Shown: positions 1-7,707, counted from the first letter of the stretch. The stretch: 14,002 nucleotides of DNA from JADHLJ01 sp038118725 (GCA_038118725.1 JAYOIK010000100.1:1-14002), one strand, 5' to 3'. The notes: generated by a model not told the origin, from the sequence alone. Made by a program: numbers and translations.

Positions 1-83
1 CGGTAAGCGGATCTACCTATATCCCCCATACCCCCCATGGCTCCCGCCCAGCCCCTCTGATCAACAACGATCAGTTCATCCAG

Positions 84-107
84 ACTGATGTACAAACTGA
101 TGTACAA
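84..107. repeat. Perfect tandem 12-bp repeat
   Basis: Two adjacent identical copies of ACTGATGTACAA occupy 84-95 and 96-107. They lie in non-coding DNA more than 250 bp upstream of the dehydrogenase gene. The origin could be replication slippage or a paired regulator site; the sequence does not decide. Confidence 0.8.
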
Positions 108-144
108 ATCATGCCTCTTGATCCAACCAAGAGAATGACTAACC

Positions 145-167
145 TATTGATATAGCTTGTATCGATA
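145..167. promoter_or_regulatory. Operator-like dyad
   Basis: TATTGATA (145-152) and TATCGATA (160-167) form an inverted repeat matching at 7 of 8 positions with a 7-nt centre. The AT-rich composition stands out from the GC-rich surroundings. Size and spacing suit a dimeric repressor, but no regulator is identified and chance is possible. Confidence 0.3.
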
Positions 168-208
168 TGGGTGATGGTGCTTGGCTCAGGATACGAACTC
201 CGCCCCTG

Positions 209-318
209 GGCGCCATTTCTCTCTTAAAATCGAAATGCTACCCAGATTGTTCGATCGCGCTCCGCGAGGGGGCACCATTTCTCCTAAAGTCGAAACGCTA
301 CTCAGTTTCTTCGATCGC
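209..318. repeat. Two diverged direct repeats of about 50 bp
   Basis: Copy 1 (209-258) and copy 2 (271-318) share GGC-CCATTTCTC, a TAAA-TCGAAA block, GCTAC-CAG and TTCGATCGC, with a 2-nt indel and scattered substitutions. They are about 60 bp apart. The substitution pattern does not clearly favour synonymous changes in any frame, so I treat them as non-coding repeats. Confidence 0.65.
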
Positions 319-378
319 CACTGGCTCTAACGCGACGCTCGGGTCAACATGCGGGCGCGACATAACCGTGGATAGCTG

Positions 379-1053
379 ATGAAGACCGTTTTGATTACCG
401 GCGCCAGTCGGGGCCTAGGGCTTGAGTTCTCGCGACAATATGGAGCGGCGGGGTGGCGGGTGATCGCGACCTGCCGCGATCCCGACAAAGCGGTTGCGCT
501 TCGGGAGATATCCGGTGTTGAGGTTCATCGCTTGGATGTCGACGACCTCGCGAGCGCCGGCGCTCTTCGGCGGGTCTTGAAAGGGACGCCGATAGATGTG
601 CTGATCAACAATGCCGGTATTTTCGCGAATCTTGGCCCCGATGGCGGCGTGGACTACGATCTTTGGCTCCGCCTCTACAACACCAACGCCTTGGGCGCGC
701 TGAGGGTCGTTCAGGCTTTTCTGCCGTCGCTCCTCGCGGGCGACGACAAGAAATTGGTTTTCATCACCTCGTCCGTGGCGAGCATCACCAATGCTAGCTC
801 GAGCAATCATGGCTACCGAATGTCGAAGGTGGCGCTCAACATGTTGGCGAAATGTCTTTCGCTGGATTTGGTCGGAAGGGGCGTGACGACGCTTCTGTTT
901 TGTCCGGGACATGTTCAAACCGATATGGGCGGTCCCAGGGCCACGGTAGCTCCCCAGGAGAGCGTTTCGGGAATGATCCGGCGAATCGATGCCAGCACCA
1001 TCGCCGATACCGGGCGGTTCCAGGATTATCAAGGCGAGGATCGACCTTGGTAA
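379..1053 (+). CDS. Short-chain dehydrogenase/reductase (C-factor-like SDR)
   Basis: This encodes a 224-residue cytosolic NAD(P)-dependent oxidoreductase of the classical SDR family with a Rossmann fold. Visible motifs are the cofactor-binding TGASRGLG (residues 7-14), NNAG (77-80), the catalytic serine in ITSS (131-132) and the YRMSK active-site pair (Y146, K150). The PGHVQTDMGG stretch after the active site is also typical. The length, and an end soon after a C-terminal segment finishing in tryptophan, resemble the CsgA/C-factor-like subgroup. The substrate cannot be told from sequence. The ATG overlaps the stop of a doubtful upstream frame as TGATG, and there is no strong Shine-Dalgarno sequence. 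It is monocistronic, separated from rnd by 166 bp. Confidence 0.9.
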   Translation: MKTVLITGASRGLGLEFSRQYGAAGWRVIATCRDPDKAVALREISGVEVHRLDVDDLASAGALRRVLKGTPIDVLINNAGIFANLGPDGGVDYDLWLRLYNTNALGALRVVQAFLPSLLAGDDKKLVFITSSVASITNASSSNHGYRMSKVALNMLAKCLSLDLVGRGVTTLLFCPGHVQTDMGGPRATVAPQESVSGMIRRIDASTIADTGRFQDYQGEDRPW

Positions 1054-1060
1054 CGCCAAT

Positions 1061-1084
1061 GTCGGAATCTCTCTAAACTCCGAC
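1061..1084 (+). terminator. Weak stem-loop after the SDR gene
   Basis: GTCGGA (1061-1066) and TCCGAC (1079-1084) are perfectly complementary across a 12-nt loop, starting 8 nt after the SDR stop codon. There is no run of T afterwards, so an intrinsic terminator is only a weak possibility. Confidence 0.25.
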
Positions 1085-1115
1085 TCTGATACGCCTGGAA
1101 ATCAGCGGCGGTTTG

Positions 1116-1147
1116 TTGACGGAGAATCCCGTACATGAGACTTATCC
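1116..1147 (+). promoter_or_regulatory. Possible sigma-70 promoter for the rnd-lpt block
   Basis: TTGACG at 1116-1121 matches the -35 consensus at five of six positions. The -10 is poor: ACTTAT at 1140-1145 with 18-nt spacing is the best match. A start near 1150 would give a leader of about 70 nt before rnd. The support is essentially the -35 box and its position. Confidence 0.25.
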
Positions 1148-1219
1148 CGCGTCGCGGTGATTCATCGGCGTTGCGCCGGGTAATCAATCGCGCGGGGCGT
1201 TTATAAATACCGAGGCCAC

Positions 1220-1831
1220 ATGACCATTACATTGCACAAGGGCGATCTGCCCGACGGATTGAGCTTTGGCGATTCGGTCGCCGTGGATAGCGAGACCATG
1301 GGCTTGCGACCGGAGCGGGACCGGTTATGTCTTGTGCAATTGTCGGCCGGGGACGGGGACGCGCATCTGGTGCAACTGGCCCAGGGCGCTTATGTGGCGC
1401 CAAATCTGACGGCGTTGATGAACGACCCGTCGGTGACCAAGATCTTTCACTACGCGCGGTTTGATATCGCGGTCATGCAAGCCTATCTCGGGGTGATGGC
1501 GACGCCGGTTTACTGCACCAAAATCGCGTCCAAGCTGGTGCGGACCTATACCGATCGCCATGGCCTGAAGGACCTTTGCCGGGAACTGTTGGGTGTCGAT
1601 CTTTCCAAGCAACAGCAATCCTCCGACTGGGGTGCCGACACGTTGTCCGAGGAGCAGTTGAACTACGCCGCGTCGGATGTGCTGTATTTGCATCGGATTC
1701 GAGGCATACTGGACGAGCGTTTGGCGCGCGAGGGGCGGGCGGAAATCGCCCAGGCCTGTTTCGACTTCCTGCCGACGCGCGCGACATTGGATCTGATCCG
1801 CTATGATGACGAGGATATTTTCAGTCATTGA
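1220..1831 (+). CDS. rnd: Ribonuclease D, exonuclease domain only
   Basis: This 203-residue protein is a DEDDy-type 3'-5' exoribonuclease, a family that trims the 3' ends of structured RNAs such as tRNA precursors. The acidic metal-binding residues are visible: D23 and E25 in VDSET (Exo I), D82 in HYARFD (Exo II, with His where Asn is more usual), and Y149 and D153 in YAASD (Exo III). It lacks the C-terminal HRDC domains of the roughly 375-residue enterobacterial enzyme, as is usual for alphaproteobacteria. GAGG precedes ATG 1220. Its stop at 1829-1831 lies about 32 nt before the preferred lptC start, so it is probably cotranscribed with the lpt genes. Confidence 0.9.
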   Translation: MTITLHKGDLPDGLSFGDSVAVDSETMGLRPERDRLCLVQLSAGDGDAHLVQLAQGAYVAPNLTALMNDPSVTKIFHYARFDIAVMQAYLGVMATPVYCTKIASKLVRTYTDRHGLKDLCRELLGVDLSKQQQSSDWGADTLSEEQLNYAASDVLYLHRIRGILDERLAREGRAEIAQACFDFLPTRATLDLIRYDDEDIFSH

Positions 1832-1863
1832 TTCGCCCGCCGAGCGATATCGGAAAGGGCATC

Positions 1864-2559
1864 ATGATGGCTGAACTGGGCCTGTCGGGCGCCGACGACA
1901 AACGGCGCGGGCCCGCGAGGCGGCGCGGGAGCTTCGGATTCGCGCTCAATCGACGACGCCCGGTCGCTCGGGCCAGCCGCCTTGTCGCTTTCATGAAACT
2001 GATCCTGCCGGCCACCGCCTTGGCGATGGTGGCGCTGACATTCGCTTGGCCACAATTATTGCCGGATCAACGGGAAATTCGCATCGGCGATGTTCAGATG
2101 GCCGGCGTGAATGTCGATGGCTTGGTAATGGACAATCCCCGATTCGTGGGCACCGACGCCGAACAACGGCCCTATCAGGTTACAGCGGCCAGCGCGTCCC
2201 AACGGGGCCGGGCCGACCGGCTTGTCTATCTCCGGGACCCAAAGGCGGATATCCTGATGAAGAACTCCGGGTGGGTCGCAATGGCGGCTCAATCCGGAAT
2301 CTATGACAAGAAGGCCGAGACGGTGGATCTCTCCGGCGGTGTTACGCTGTTCTATGATCGTGGGTATCAGTTCGAGTCTCAGAGCGCCCGCATCGATATG
2401 CGCGCGGGTACCGCGGAAGGCCGCCAGCCGGTTGTTGGGCATGGCGAGGGCGGCCATATCGAGGGCGAGGGCTTTCAACTGTTCGACAGAGGCGCGCGCA
2501 TCATATTCACCGGCAAGGCCAAGGCGGTGCTGCGGGGAACCGGAAGGGAGCCGTCATGA
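1864..2559 (+). CDS. lptC: LPS export protein LptC
   Basis: LptC is the single-pass inner-membrane protein that passes lipopolysaccharide from the LptB2FG transporter to periplasmic LptA. The 231-residue product has a basic cytoplasmic start (residues 13-39, rich in Arg), one membrane segment at about 41-64 and a periplasmic beta-rich OstA/LptC-type domain (about 70-225) with motifs such as GVTLFYDRGYQFES. I prefer ATG 1864 (or 1867), because GGAAAGGG lies just upstream. A TTG at 1828 overlapping the rnd stop would add 12 residues but has no Shine-Dalgarno sequence. The stop overlaps the lptA start (ATGA). Identification rests on topology, the fold-type pattern and position directly before lptA-lptB. 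Confidence 0.87.
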   Translation: MMAELGLSGADDKRRGPARRRGSFGFALNRRRPVARASRLVAFMKLILPATALAMVALTFAWPQLLPDQREIRIGDVQMAGVNVDGLVMDNPRFVGTDAEQRPYQVTAASASQRGRADRLVYLRDPKADILMKNSGWVAMAAQSGIYDKKAETVDLSGGVTLFYDRGYQFESQSARIDMRAGTAEGRQPVVGHGEGGHIEGEGFQLFDRGARIIFTGKAKAVLRGTGREPS

Positions 2560-3401
2560 TCGCCACGGGGAAAGAAACATGGCTTCGTCCGATCGCTGGG
2601 GTTGTCTTGGCCCTCGTCGTCTCAATCGCCTGGGCGGCGCCGGCGAGCGCGCAGCTCAAGGTTGACGGCAACGCCGACCCGGTGACTGTGGAGGCGGATA
2701 ACGGTATCGAATGGGTGAGCGACCAGAAAATGTATATCGCCCGGGGTAACGCCAAGGCGACCCGAGGCGCGATCAGTGTCGCCGGAGAAACCTTGACGGC
2801 GCTGTACCGCGAAACCGATTCAAACGAGACCGAGATTTATCGTCTCGAGGCGCTGGGCGGCGTGATTATCGCCTCTCCGGAGCGAACCGCTTATGGCGAG
2901 CGCGCGGTCTATGACCTGGATCAGGCGGTGGCGGTGGTTTTGGGAGAGAATCCGCGCATGGTCACCGCCGAGCAAACCATCACCGCGACGGAAAGTCTGG
3001 AATATTGGGAGAAACGCCGCATCGCCGTGGCGCGGGGAAACGCCGAGGCGTCCCAAGAGGACAGGGAGATCCGCGCCGACGTCTTGACCGCGTTCTTCGA
3101 ACCCAAGCGCGATGGTTCACTCGAGGTCGTTCGCATGGATGCGATAGGTGGCGTGGTGATTACCACGCCGCGAGAGGTCGCGCGCGGTGACGAGGGTGTC
3201 TATAATGTCCGCAAGGGCATCGCCACGTTGTCCGGAAATGTCAGGATTACCCGAGGAGAGACTCAGTTGAACGGCGCGTTGGCGGAGGTGAACTTCAAGA
3301 CCGGCATCAGCCGTCTGCTATCATCCGGTCCCTCCACCTCCAAGTCCGGGCAACGGGTGCGTGGTCTTTTCACGCCCAAGAAGAAAACCAAGCGGGAGTA
3401 A
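2556..3401 (+). CDS. lptA: LPS transport periplasmic protein LptA (OstA domain, duplicated)
   Basis: LptA forms the periplasmic bridge that carries LPS from LptC to the outer-membrane LptD. The 281-residue precursor starts with a Sec signal peptide (hydrophobic residues 13-28, cleavage likely after ASA at 32). Two OstA-like units follow. Unit 1 (about 40-135) holds IARGNAKAT and LEALGGVIIASPERTAYGE; unit 2 (about 140-235) holds VARGNAEAS and MDAIGGVVITTPREVARGD. This makes it much longer than the roughly 185-residue E. coli protein. The tail is very basic (KKKTKRE). The start overlaps lptC as ATGA and is preceded by AGGGAG. lptB begins a few bases after its stop. Confidence 0.9.
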   Translation: MIATGKETWLRPIAGVVLALVVSIAWAAPASAQLKVDGNADPVTVEADNGIEWVSDQKMYIARGNAKATRGAISVAGETLTALYRETDSNETEIYRLEALGGVIIASPERTAYGERAVYDLDQAVAVVLGENPRMVTAEQTITATESLEYWEKRRIAVARGNAEASQEDREIRADVLTAFFEPKRDGSLEVVRMDAIGGVVITTPREVARGDEGVYNVRKGIATLSGNVRITRGETQLNGALAEVNFKTGISRLLSSGPSTSKSGQRVRGLFTPKKKTKRE

Positions 3402-3408
3402 CCGGGCG

Positions 3409-4212
3409 GTGACGGACGGGACCAGCAGCCGCGGCGGCACGATGAACGGATCGACGGACCAGCCGACGACACCGCGCCTGGTTAGCGCCAATTCGGGACT
3501 GGTGGCGCGCAACATCGGCAAGCGTTTCAAGATGCGGCCGGTGCTGCGCGATGTCAGTCTAGAAGTCCAGCGTGGCGAGGCGGTTGGCCTGTTGGGGCCG
3601 AACGGAGCGGGCAAGACAACGAGTTTCTATGTCATTACCGGACTGATCTCGGCCGATTACGGCTCGATTCTCTTGGATGGAGCCGATATCTCCGATCTGC
3701 CGATGTATCGCCGTGCCAGGCTCGGGATCGGATATCTGCCTCAGGAAGCATCGATTTTCCGGGGACTGACGGTTGAGCAAAACGTCCGGGCCATCCTTGA
3801 GGTGGTCGAGCCGGACGAGGACCGGCGCGACGCCATGCTTGACGATCTGTTGGCGGAATTCTCGATCAGCCATTTGCGTCGTACCCCGGCACTGGCGCTT
3901 TCGGGCGGGGAACGCCGACGAGTCGAGATCGCCCGGGCCTTGGCTTCGCATCCCAGCTTCATGCTGCTTGACGAACCGCTGGCGGGCATCGATCCGATCG
4001 CTCTAGGCGAGATTCGAGATCTGATAGCGCATCTCAAGGATCGCGGTATTGGTGTTCTGATCACCGATCATAATGTCCGCGAGACCCTGGATATCGTCGA
4101 CCGCGCCTATATCCTGCACGATGGCGCGGTGCTGATGGAGGGGCCACCCTCCGAAATTGTCGCGCATCAGGACGTCCGCCGCGTTTATCTCGGTGAACGT
4201 TTTCGCTTGTAG
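3409..4212 (+). CDS. lptB: LPS export ABC transporter ATPase LptB
   Basis: LptB is the cytoplasmic ATPase that drives extraction of LPS from the inner membrane by LptFG. Numbering from GTG 3409 (267 residues), Walker A is GPNGAGKTT with the lysine near residue 69, the ABC signature LSGGERRR begins near 164, Walker B MLLDEP ends at D188/E189, and the H-loop histidine in ITDH is H221. The YLPQEASIFRGLTVEQN Q-loop stretch is characteristic of LptB. GTG 3409 is chosen because GGGAG lies 10 nt upstream and it starts 8 nt after the lptA stop. ATG 3442 (256 residues) is an alternative with no clear ribosome site. It ends in TAG, 14 nt before rpoN. Confidence 0.95.
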   Translation: MTDGTSSRGGTMNGSTDQPTTPRLVSANSGLVARNIGKRFKMRPVLRDVSLEVQRGEAVGLLGPNGAGKTTSFYVITGLISADYGSILLDGADISDLPMYRRARLGIGYLPQEASIFRGLTVEQNVRAILEVVEPDEDRRDAMLDDLLAEFSISHLRRTPALALSGGERRRVEIARALASHPSFMLLDEPLAGIDPIALGEIRDLIAHLKDRGIGVLITDHNVRETLDIVDRAYILHDGAVLMEGPPSEIVAHQDVRRVYLGERFRL

Positions 4213-4226
4213 ACGGGGGCGCGAGA

Positions 4227-5813
4227 ATGGCTTTGTCACAGCGACTGGACCTTAGACAGTCTCAGTCCCTGGTAATGACACCGCAATTGCAACAGGCCAT
4301 CAAGCTGTTGCAGTTCTCGAACATGGAGCTTTCGGAATTCGTCGATGGTGAGCTCCAGAAAAATCCACTCTTGGAACGTGACGAGGGCGAGGCGCCGACA
4401 ATCTCGGACGCCGTCGACGCTGATAATCTTAACGCCTATGAGGTCGCCCGCGCGGGAGAGGCCGAGGCGATGCCGACGCCGGACGGTTTCGGTGACGAGC
4501 CGACGGGCGACATGGTGGACAACGCCGAGGCGACGACGCTGCCGGACCAGGCGAGTGATCCGAACGATATCGACTATGACAATAACTGGGGAAGCGCCGG
4601 GATCGAGGAAACCGACGCCGGCGCCGGCTATGGCGAGGTCGGCCTCTCGCTCTCTGGGCCCGTGGGAACTGGGGGGCGTTCCGATTTCAGCGATGACGAG
4701 TTCGGTCTCGATCAATCCGCCAGTGCCGACAAGACCTTGCGTGAACATCTCTACGAACAGCTTGGCATTGATTTCCAGGACCCGGCCGAAAAGGTGATCG
4801 GCGCGCATCTGATCGAGATGTTGGATGAGACCGGTTATTTTCTCGGCGACATGAACGACGTGGTCGAGGCGCTTGGTTGTGAAATCGAACAAGTGACGGC
4901 GGTGTTCGAGAGGTTGCAGCAGCTTGATCCCCCCGGTGTCTTCGGGCGTGACCTGGCCGAGTGCCTGGCGCTGCAGTTGAAGGACCGCGACCGTTTGGAC
5001 CCGGCGATGCAGGCCTTGCTGGATAATCTCGATCGGCTCGCCAAGCGCGATCTCGCGGGCCTGAAGAAACTCTGCGGTGTTGATGACGAGGACATGGTCG
5101 AGATGATCGAGGAGATCCGCTCTCTCGACCCGAAACCTGGTCTCGCCTTCGAACCCTCGGTGGACGAGCAAGTCGTTCCCGATGTGCTAATGCGGGCCGG
5201 ACCGGGCGGAAACTGGATTCTCGAACTCAATCCCGAGTCCTTGCCCCGGGTTCTCGTTAACAACAGCTACTATTCGATGGTGGCCAAGCGCCCCATGAAG
5301 AAGCAGGACAAGGAGTATCTAAGCGAGTGCCATCAATCGGCGAACTGGCTGGTTCGGTCGCTGCACCAAAGGGCGACGACGATTCTCAAGGTCGCGACGG
5401 AAATCGTTCGTCAGCAGGACGGGTTTTTCCGGTTCGGTGTTCAGCACCTCAAGCCCTTGGTGCTACGCGACATCGCCGAGGCGATCAGCATGCATGAGAG
5501 CACCGTCAGCAGGGTGACCAACAACAAATACATCTCCACGCCGCGTGGAATGCTCGAGTTGAAATACTTTTTCACGTCGGCGATCGCATCGGCGGCGGGA
5601 GGCGAGGCGCATTCCGCCGAGGCGGTGCGTTTCAAGATCAAGGCGTTGATCGAGGAAGAGCCGAGGAACAAGATCCTTTCGGATGATCGGTTGGTTGAAA
5701 TTCTTCGGGGGCAGGGTGTTGAAATCGCGCGCCGGACCGTGGCGAAATATCGCGAGGCGATGCGCATTCCCTCCTCGGTTCAACGCCGACGCGAGAAAGC
5801 GATGGCGCCCTGA
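4227..5813 (+). CDS. rpoN: RNA polymerase sigma-54 factor
   Basis: Sigma-54 directs polymerase to -24/-12 promoters and needs AAA+ activators. The 528-residue product shows the full domain order. Glutamine-rich region I (1-50) contains QSLVMTPQLQQAIKLLQ and ELQKNPLLE. An acidic, low-complexity region II spans about 50-165. The core-binding domain follows (about 165-345, with LDPPGVFGRDLAECL). The helix-turn-helix region contains LRDIAEAISMHESTVSR and STPRG. The RpoN box ARRTVAKYRE lies at 501-510. The gene follows lptB by 14 nt, so it is probably cotranscribed with the LPS genes, an arrangement shared with gammaproteobacteria. No frameshift or truncation is visible. Confidence 0.97.
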   Translation: MALSQRLDLRQSQSLVMTPQLQQAIKLLQFSNMELSEFVDGELQKNPLLERDEGEAPTISDAVDADNLNAYEVARAGEAEAMPTPDGFGDEPTGDMVDNAEATTLPDQASDPNDIDYDNNWGSAGIEETDAGAGYGEVGLSLSGPVGTGGRSDFSDDEFGLDQSASADKTLREHLYEQLGIDFQDPAEKVIGAHLIEMLDETGYFLGDMNDVVEALGCEIEQVTAVFERLQQLDPPGVFGRDLAECLALQLKDRDRLDPAMQALLDNLDRLAKRDLAGLKKLCGVDDEDMVEMIEEIRSLDPKPGLAFEPSVDEQVVPDVLMRAGPGGNWILELNPESLPRVLVNNSYYSMVAKRPMKKQDKEYLSECHQSANWLVRSLHQRATTILKVATEIVRQQDGFFRFGVQHLKPLVLRDIAEAISMHESTVSRVTNNKYISTPRGMLELKYFFTSAIASAAGGEAHSAEAVRFKIKALIEEEPRNKILSDDRLVEILRGQGVEIARRTVAKYREAMRIPSSVQRRREKAMAP

Positions 5814-5876
5814 AAGGTTAAATTTCTCGACGATCGCGCATCCCGCGTTCGACCGGGGGAACGAGGATTGCCGGGC

Positions 5877-5905
5877 TTGACTTGGCCAGGGCACGATCAT
5901 ATGGT
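5877..5905 (+). promoter_or_regulatory. Sigma-70-type promoter upstream of hpf
   Basis: TTGACT (5877-5882, five of six to consensus) and TATGGT (5900-5905, four of six) are separated by exactly 17 nt. They lie about 100 nt upstream of the hpf start, in the 194-bp gap after rpoN. A start near 5912 would give a leader of about 96 nt. Confidence 0.45.
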
Positions 5906-5947
5906 CCCGCGCCTCGCGAGTGGGCGACGCGAACAGACGGCGACCGA

Positions 5948-5976
5948 CTCAAAAAATTGGTCGAGCGACCCCATAT
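5948..5976 (+). promoter_or_regulatory. Heat-shock (sigma-32-like) promoter upstream of hpf
   Basis: CTCAAAA (5948-5954) resembles the RpoH -35 CTTGAAA at five of seven positions. CCCCATAT (5969-5976) matches the -10 consensus CCCCATNT in full, with a 14-nt spacer. Transcription from about 5983 would give a leader of roughly 25 nt before ATG 6008. It lies downstream of the sigma-70-like promoter, suggesting stress-inducible hpf. Confidence 0.45.
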
Positions 5977-6007
5977 ACTAGATTGCGATAACAGTGATTG
6001 GGTCATC

Positions 6008-6592
6008 ATGCAGATTGCCGTGAATGGTAAGCAATTTGATATCGGCGATTCGCTCCGTGGTCACATCGACGAGTCGATTCGGCAGATTTCGGAGAAGTAT
6101 TTCTCGAATCCGATCGACGCGACGGTAACGATGTCACGAGAGGGCGGAAAGGTGCGCGCCGATATCTCGGTTCATGTCGGACGCCGTATTCTTATCCAAG
6201 GCCAAGCCCAGAATGCCGACGCCTACGCGTCCTTTGACAGCGCGGCGGCGAAGATCGACAAGCGTCTCAGACGTTTCAAGCGGCGGCTGCGCGACCATGA
6301 CCATCAGGCGCCTCCCGTTGATGGTCTGGAAGCCCAGGAAGTCGTTTTCGCGGCGGAGAACGAGGCGGATGACGTCCCCGTCGTTGAAGAGGACGCGGAG
6401 TGGCGGCCCGTGGTTGTCGCGGAAATGGCGACCAGAATTGATTCGATGACCGTGGAATCCGCGGTCATGCACATGGAACTGTCCGAGGCCCCGGTCTTGA
6501 TGTTTCGGAATGCCGCGCATGGAGAATTGAACGTGGTGTTCCGCCGATCGGACGGCAATATCGGCTGGATAGACCCCAAAAGCACCAGTTGA
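6008..6592 (+). CDS. hpf: Ribosome hibernation promoting factor, long form (HPF/RaiA)
   Basis: Long HPF binds the 30S decoding region and dimerises ribosomes into inactive 100S particles under stress. The 194-residue protein has the N-terminal S30AE/RaiA domain (1 to about 100: QIAVNGKQFDIGDSLRGHID, then ADAYASFDSAAAKIDKRLRRFKRRLRDH), an acidic linker (about 108-132) and the C-terminal dimerisation domain (about 138-192, with MTVESAVMHMELSEAPVLMFRNA and a late GWIDPK). ATG 6008 is where family similarity starts. The same frame is open further upstream, to about 5882, but reads as unrelated sequence. Only a weak purine stretch precedes the ATG. Position between rpoN and ptsN is conserved in proteobacteria. 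Confidence 0.93.
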   Translation: MQIAVNGKQFDIGDSLRGHIDESIRQISEKYFSNPIDATVTMSREGGKVRADISVHVGRRILIQGQAQNADAYASFDSAAAKIDKRLRRFKRRLRDHDHQAPPVDGLEAQEVVFAAENEADDVPVVEEDAEWRPVVVAEMATRIDSMTVESAVMHMELSEAPVLMFRNAAHGELNVVFRRSDGNIGWIDPKSTS

Positions 6593-6657
6593 ATTCTGGT
6601 CACGCGTCGGCATCTAGATAGTCTGCCGCGTAAGAGACGCTGGTGGCGAGGAAAACG

Positions 6658-7122
6658 ATGGAACTGGATAGCATCCTTACTGTTGAGTCTGTTATTCCGC
6701 ATCTCAAGGCCTCGAGTAAGAAGCAGGCCTTGCAGGAACTCGCGCGGAAGGCGGCGGAGGTTTCCGGACTGGAGCAACGCGAGGTTTTCGACGTGCTCTT
6801 GGAGCGTGAGCGACTGGGGACGACGGGCGTGGGCGATGGAATCGCGATTCCCCACGGTAAGCTGGCTAGTCTTGATCAACTACGCGGTATCTTCGCGCGC
6901 GCCGACCGCGCCATTGATTTCGATTCGATCGACGACCGGCCGGTTGATTTGATTTTCCTGCTCCTAGCGCCCGAGACGGCGGGCGCGGACCATCTCAAGG
7001 CCCTCGCGAAGGTGTCGCGTCTCCTGCGCGATGCTCAAATGTGCGATAAATTGCGGGGCTGCGAGACCACCGACGCTATCCTGGCCTTGCTCACGCAAAC
7101 CCCGTCCAGTAACGCCGCCTGA
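6658..7122 (+). CDS. ptsN: PTS IIA-like nitrogen regulatory protein PtsN (EIIA-Ntr)
   Basis: PtsN accepts phosphate from NPr/HPr in the regulatory nitrogen PTS and affects potassium, nitrogen and envelope-related regulation. It does not transport sugar itself. The 154-residue EIIA (mannitol/fructose-type) domain shows GTTGVGDGIAIPHGK with the phosphorylatable histidine at about residue 66, and the DHLKALAKVSRLLRD helix near 115-130. ATG 6658 has GAGGA 5 nt upstream. A GTG at 6643 would add five residues and is less likely because that Shine-Dalgarno sequence lies inside it. It closes the core block, meeting the Hsp20 gene tail to tail with only 19 nt between stops. Confidence 0.95.
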   Translation: MELDSILTVESVIPHLKASSKKQALQELARKAAEVSGLEQREVFDVLLERERLGTTGVGDGIAIPHGKLASLDQLRGIFARADRAIDFDSIDDRPVDLIFLLLAPETAGADHLKALAKVSRLLRDAQMCDKLRGCETTDAILALLTQTPSSNAA

Positions 7123-7141
7123 TCCCCTCTCGGAAAAACGC

Positions 7142-7594
7142 TTATTCGGAAACGGTGGCCTTGGACGGCGCTCGCTTGCCTGTCGAAGCCCGTCGAATCG
7201 CAATGTTCTTTACCCGCGCGTCGGGAAGCGGCCGGTGTAGATCGATGTTCAGCAGGCCACTGTCGGTTTCCGCCGCGATGACTTCGATTCCCTCGGCTAG
7301 CACGAATGTCCGCTGAAACTGGCGAGCCGCGATGCCGCGGTGCAGATAGACCCGTTCCTCGTCATCGGTCTGCTTGCCTTGAATGATCAGCTGATTGCCT
7401 TCCATTCGCACGGAAAGATCACTCTCGGAGAACCCGGCAACGGCCAGCGTGATTCGCAGACCATCCTCTGAAACCTGTTCTATGTTGTAGGGTGGATATC
7501 CGTCATTGGAGGATTTAGTCACCCGGTCGAGCGTCCGCTCGAAGTGATCGAATCCGAGTAGTAACGGCGAATTGAAAAGCGATAAGCGTGTCAT
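7142..7594 (-). CDS. Small heat shock protein, Hsp20/IbpA family
   Basis: Small heat shock proteins are ATP-independent holdases that bind unfolding proteins in large oligomers. The 150-residue protein has the N-terminal LSLFNSPLLLGFDHFERTLDRV pattern typical of IbpA-like members. The alpha-crystallin domain starts near residue 33 (YPPYNIEQ) and includes LAVAGFSESDLSV, the LIIQGKQ strand and HRGIAARQFQRTFVLAEGI. The I-x-I anchoring motif is at residues 131-133 (IAI). The start is ATG at 7594 (complement); an upstream frame extension of 21 residues looks unrelated. AGGGG lies about 10 nt upstream. It is convergent with ptsN. Confidence 0.93.
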   Translation of the reverse strand: MTRLSLFNSPLLLGFDHFERTLDRVTKSSNDGYPPYNIEQVSEDGLRITLAVAGFSESDLSVRMEGNQLIIQGKQTDDEERVYLHRGIAARQFQRTFVLAEGIEVIAAETDSGLLNIDLHRPLPDARVKNIAIRRASTGKRAPSKATVSE

Positions 7595-7707
7595 GGCGAG
7601 ACCAACCCCTAAGCAAGCGAGACGATCCGAGTTAGTGGCCCAAGAATCTGGCGCCACCGGATCCGCCCGCGCGGCGCGGACCCAGCTTGATTCAATCTGT
7701 TCTTATC

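Larger units (their letters stand above)
1..378. other. Intergenic region with short repeats, no convincing gene
   Basis: No protein of recognisable family is encoded on either strand. The stretch holds a 6-bp inverted repeat (CTGATC/GATCAG, 57-74), a perfect 12-bp tandem duplication (84-107), a near-perfect dyad (145-167) and two diverged direct repeats (209-258 and 271-318). A 70-codon open frame begins at ATG 167 and ends at 379 in a TGATG overlap with the next gene. It lacks a Shine-Dalgarno sequence and resembles nothing I know, so I do not call it a gene. The left boundary gene lies outside the window. Confidence 0.6.

Noticed and set aside
4236..5171. 311-codon minus-strand frame within rpoN
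   Set aside because: It is antisense to sigma-54 domains, which are certain; long antisense frames are common at this GC content.
5880..5910. Sigma-54 (-24/-12) promoter before hpf
   Set aside because: A GGCACG is present, but no GC-containing -12 element sits at the right spacing.
7594..7625. ROSE-type RNA thermometer in the Hsp20 leader
   Set aside because: TTGCT lies next to AGGGG on the minus strand, but with only one base between them they cannot form the ROSE hairpin.
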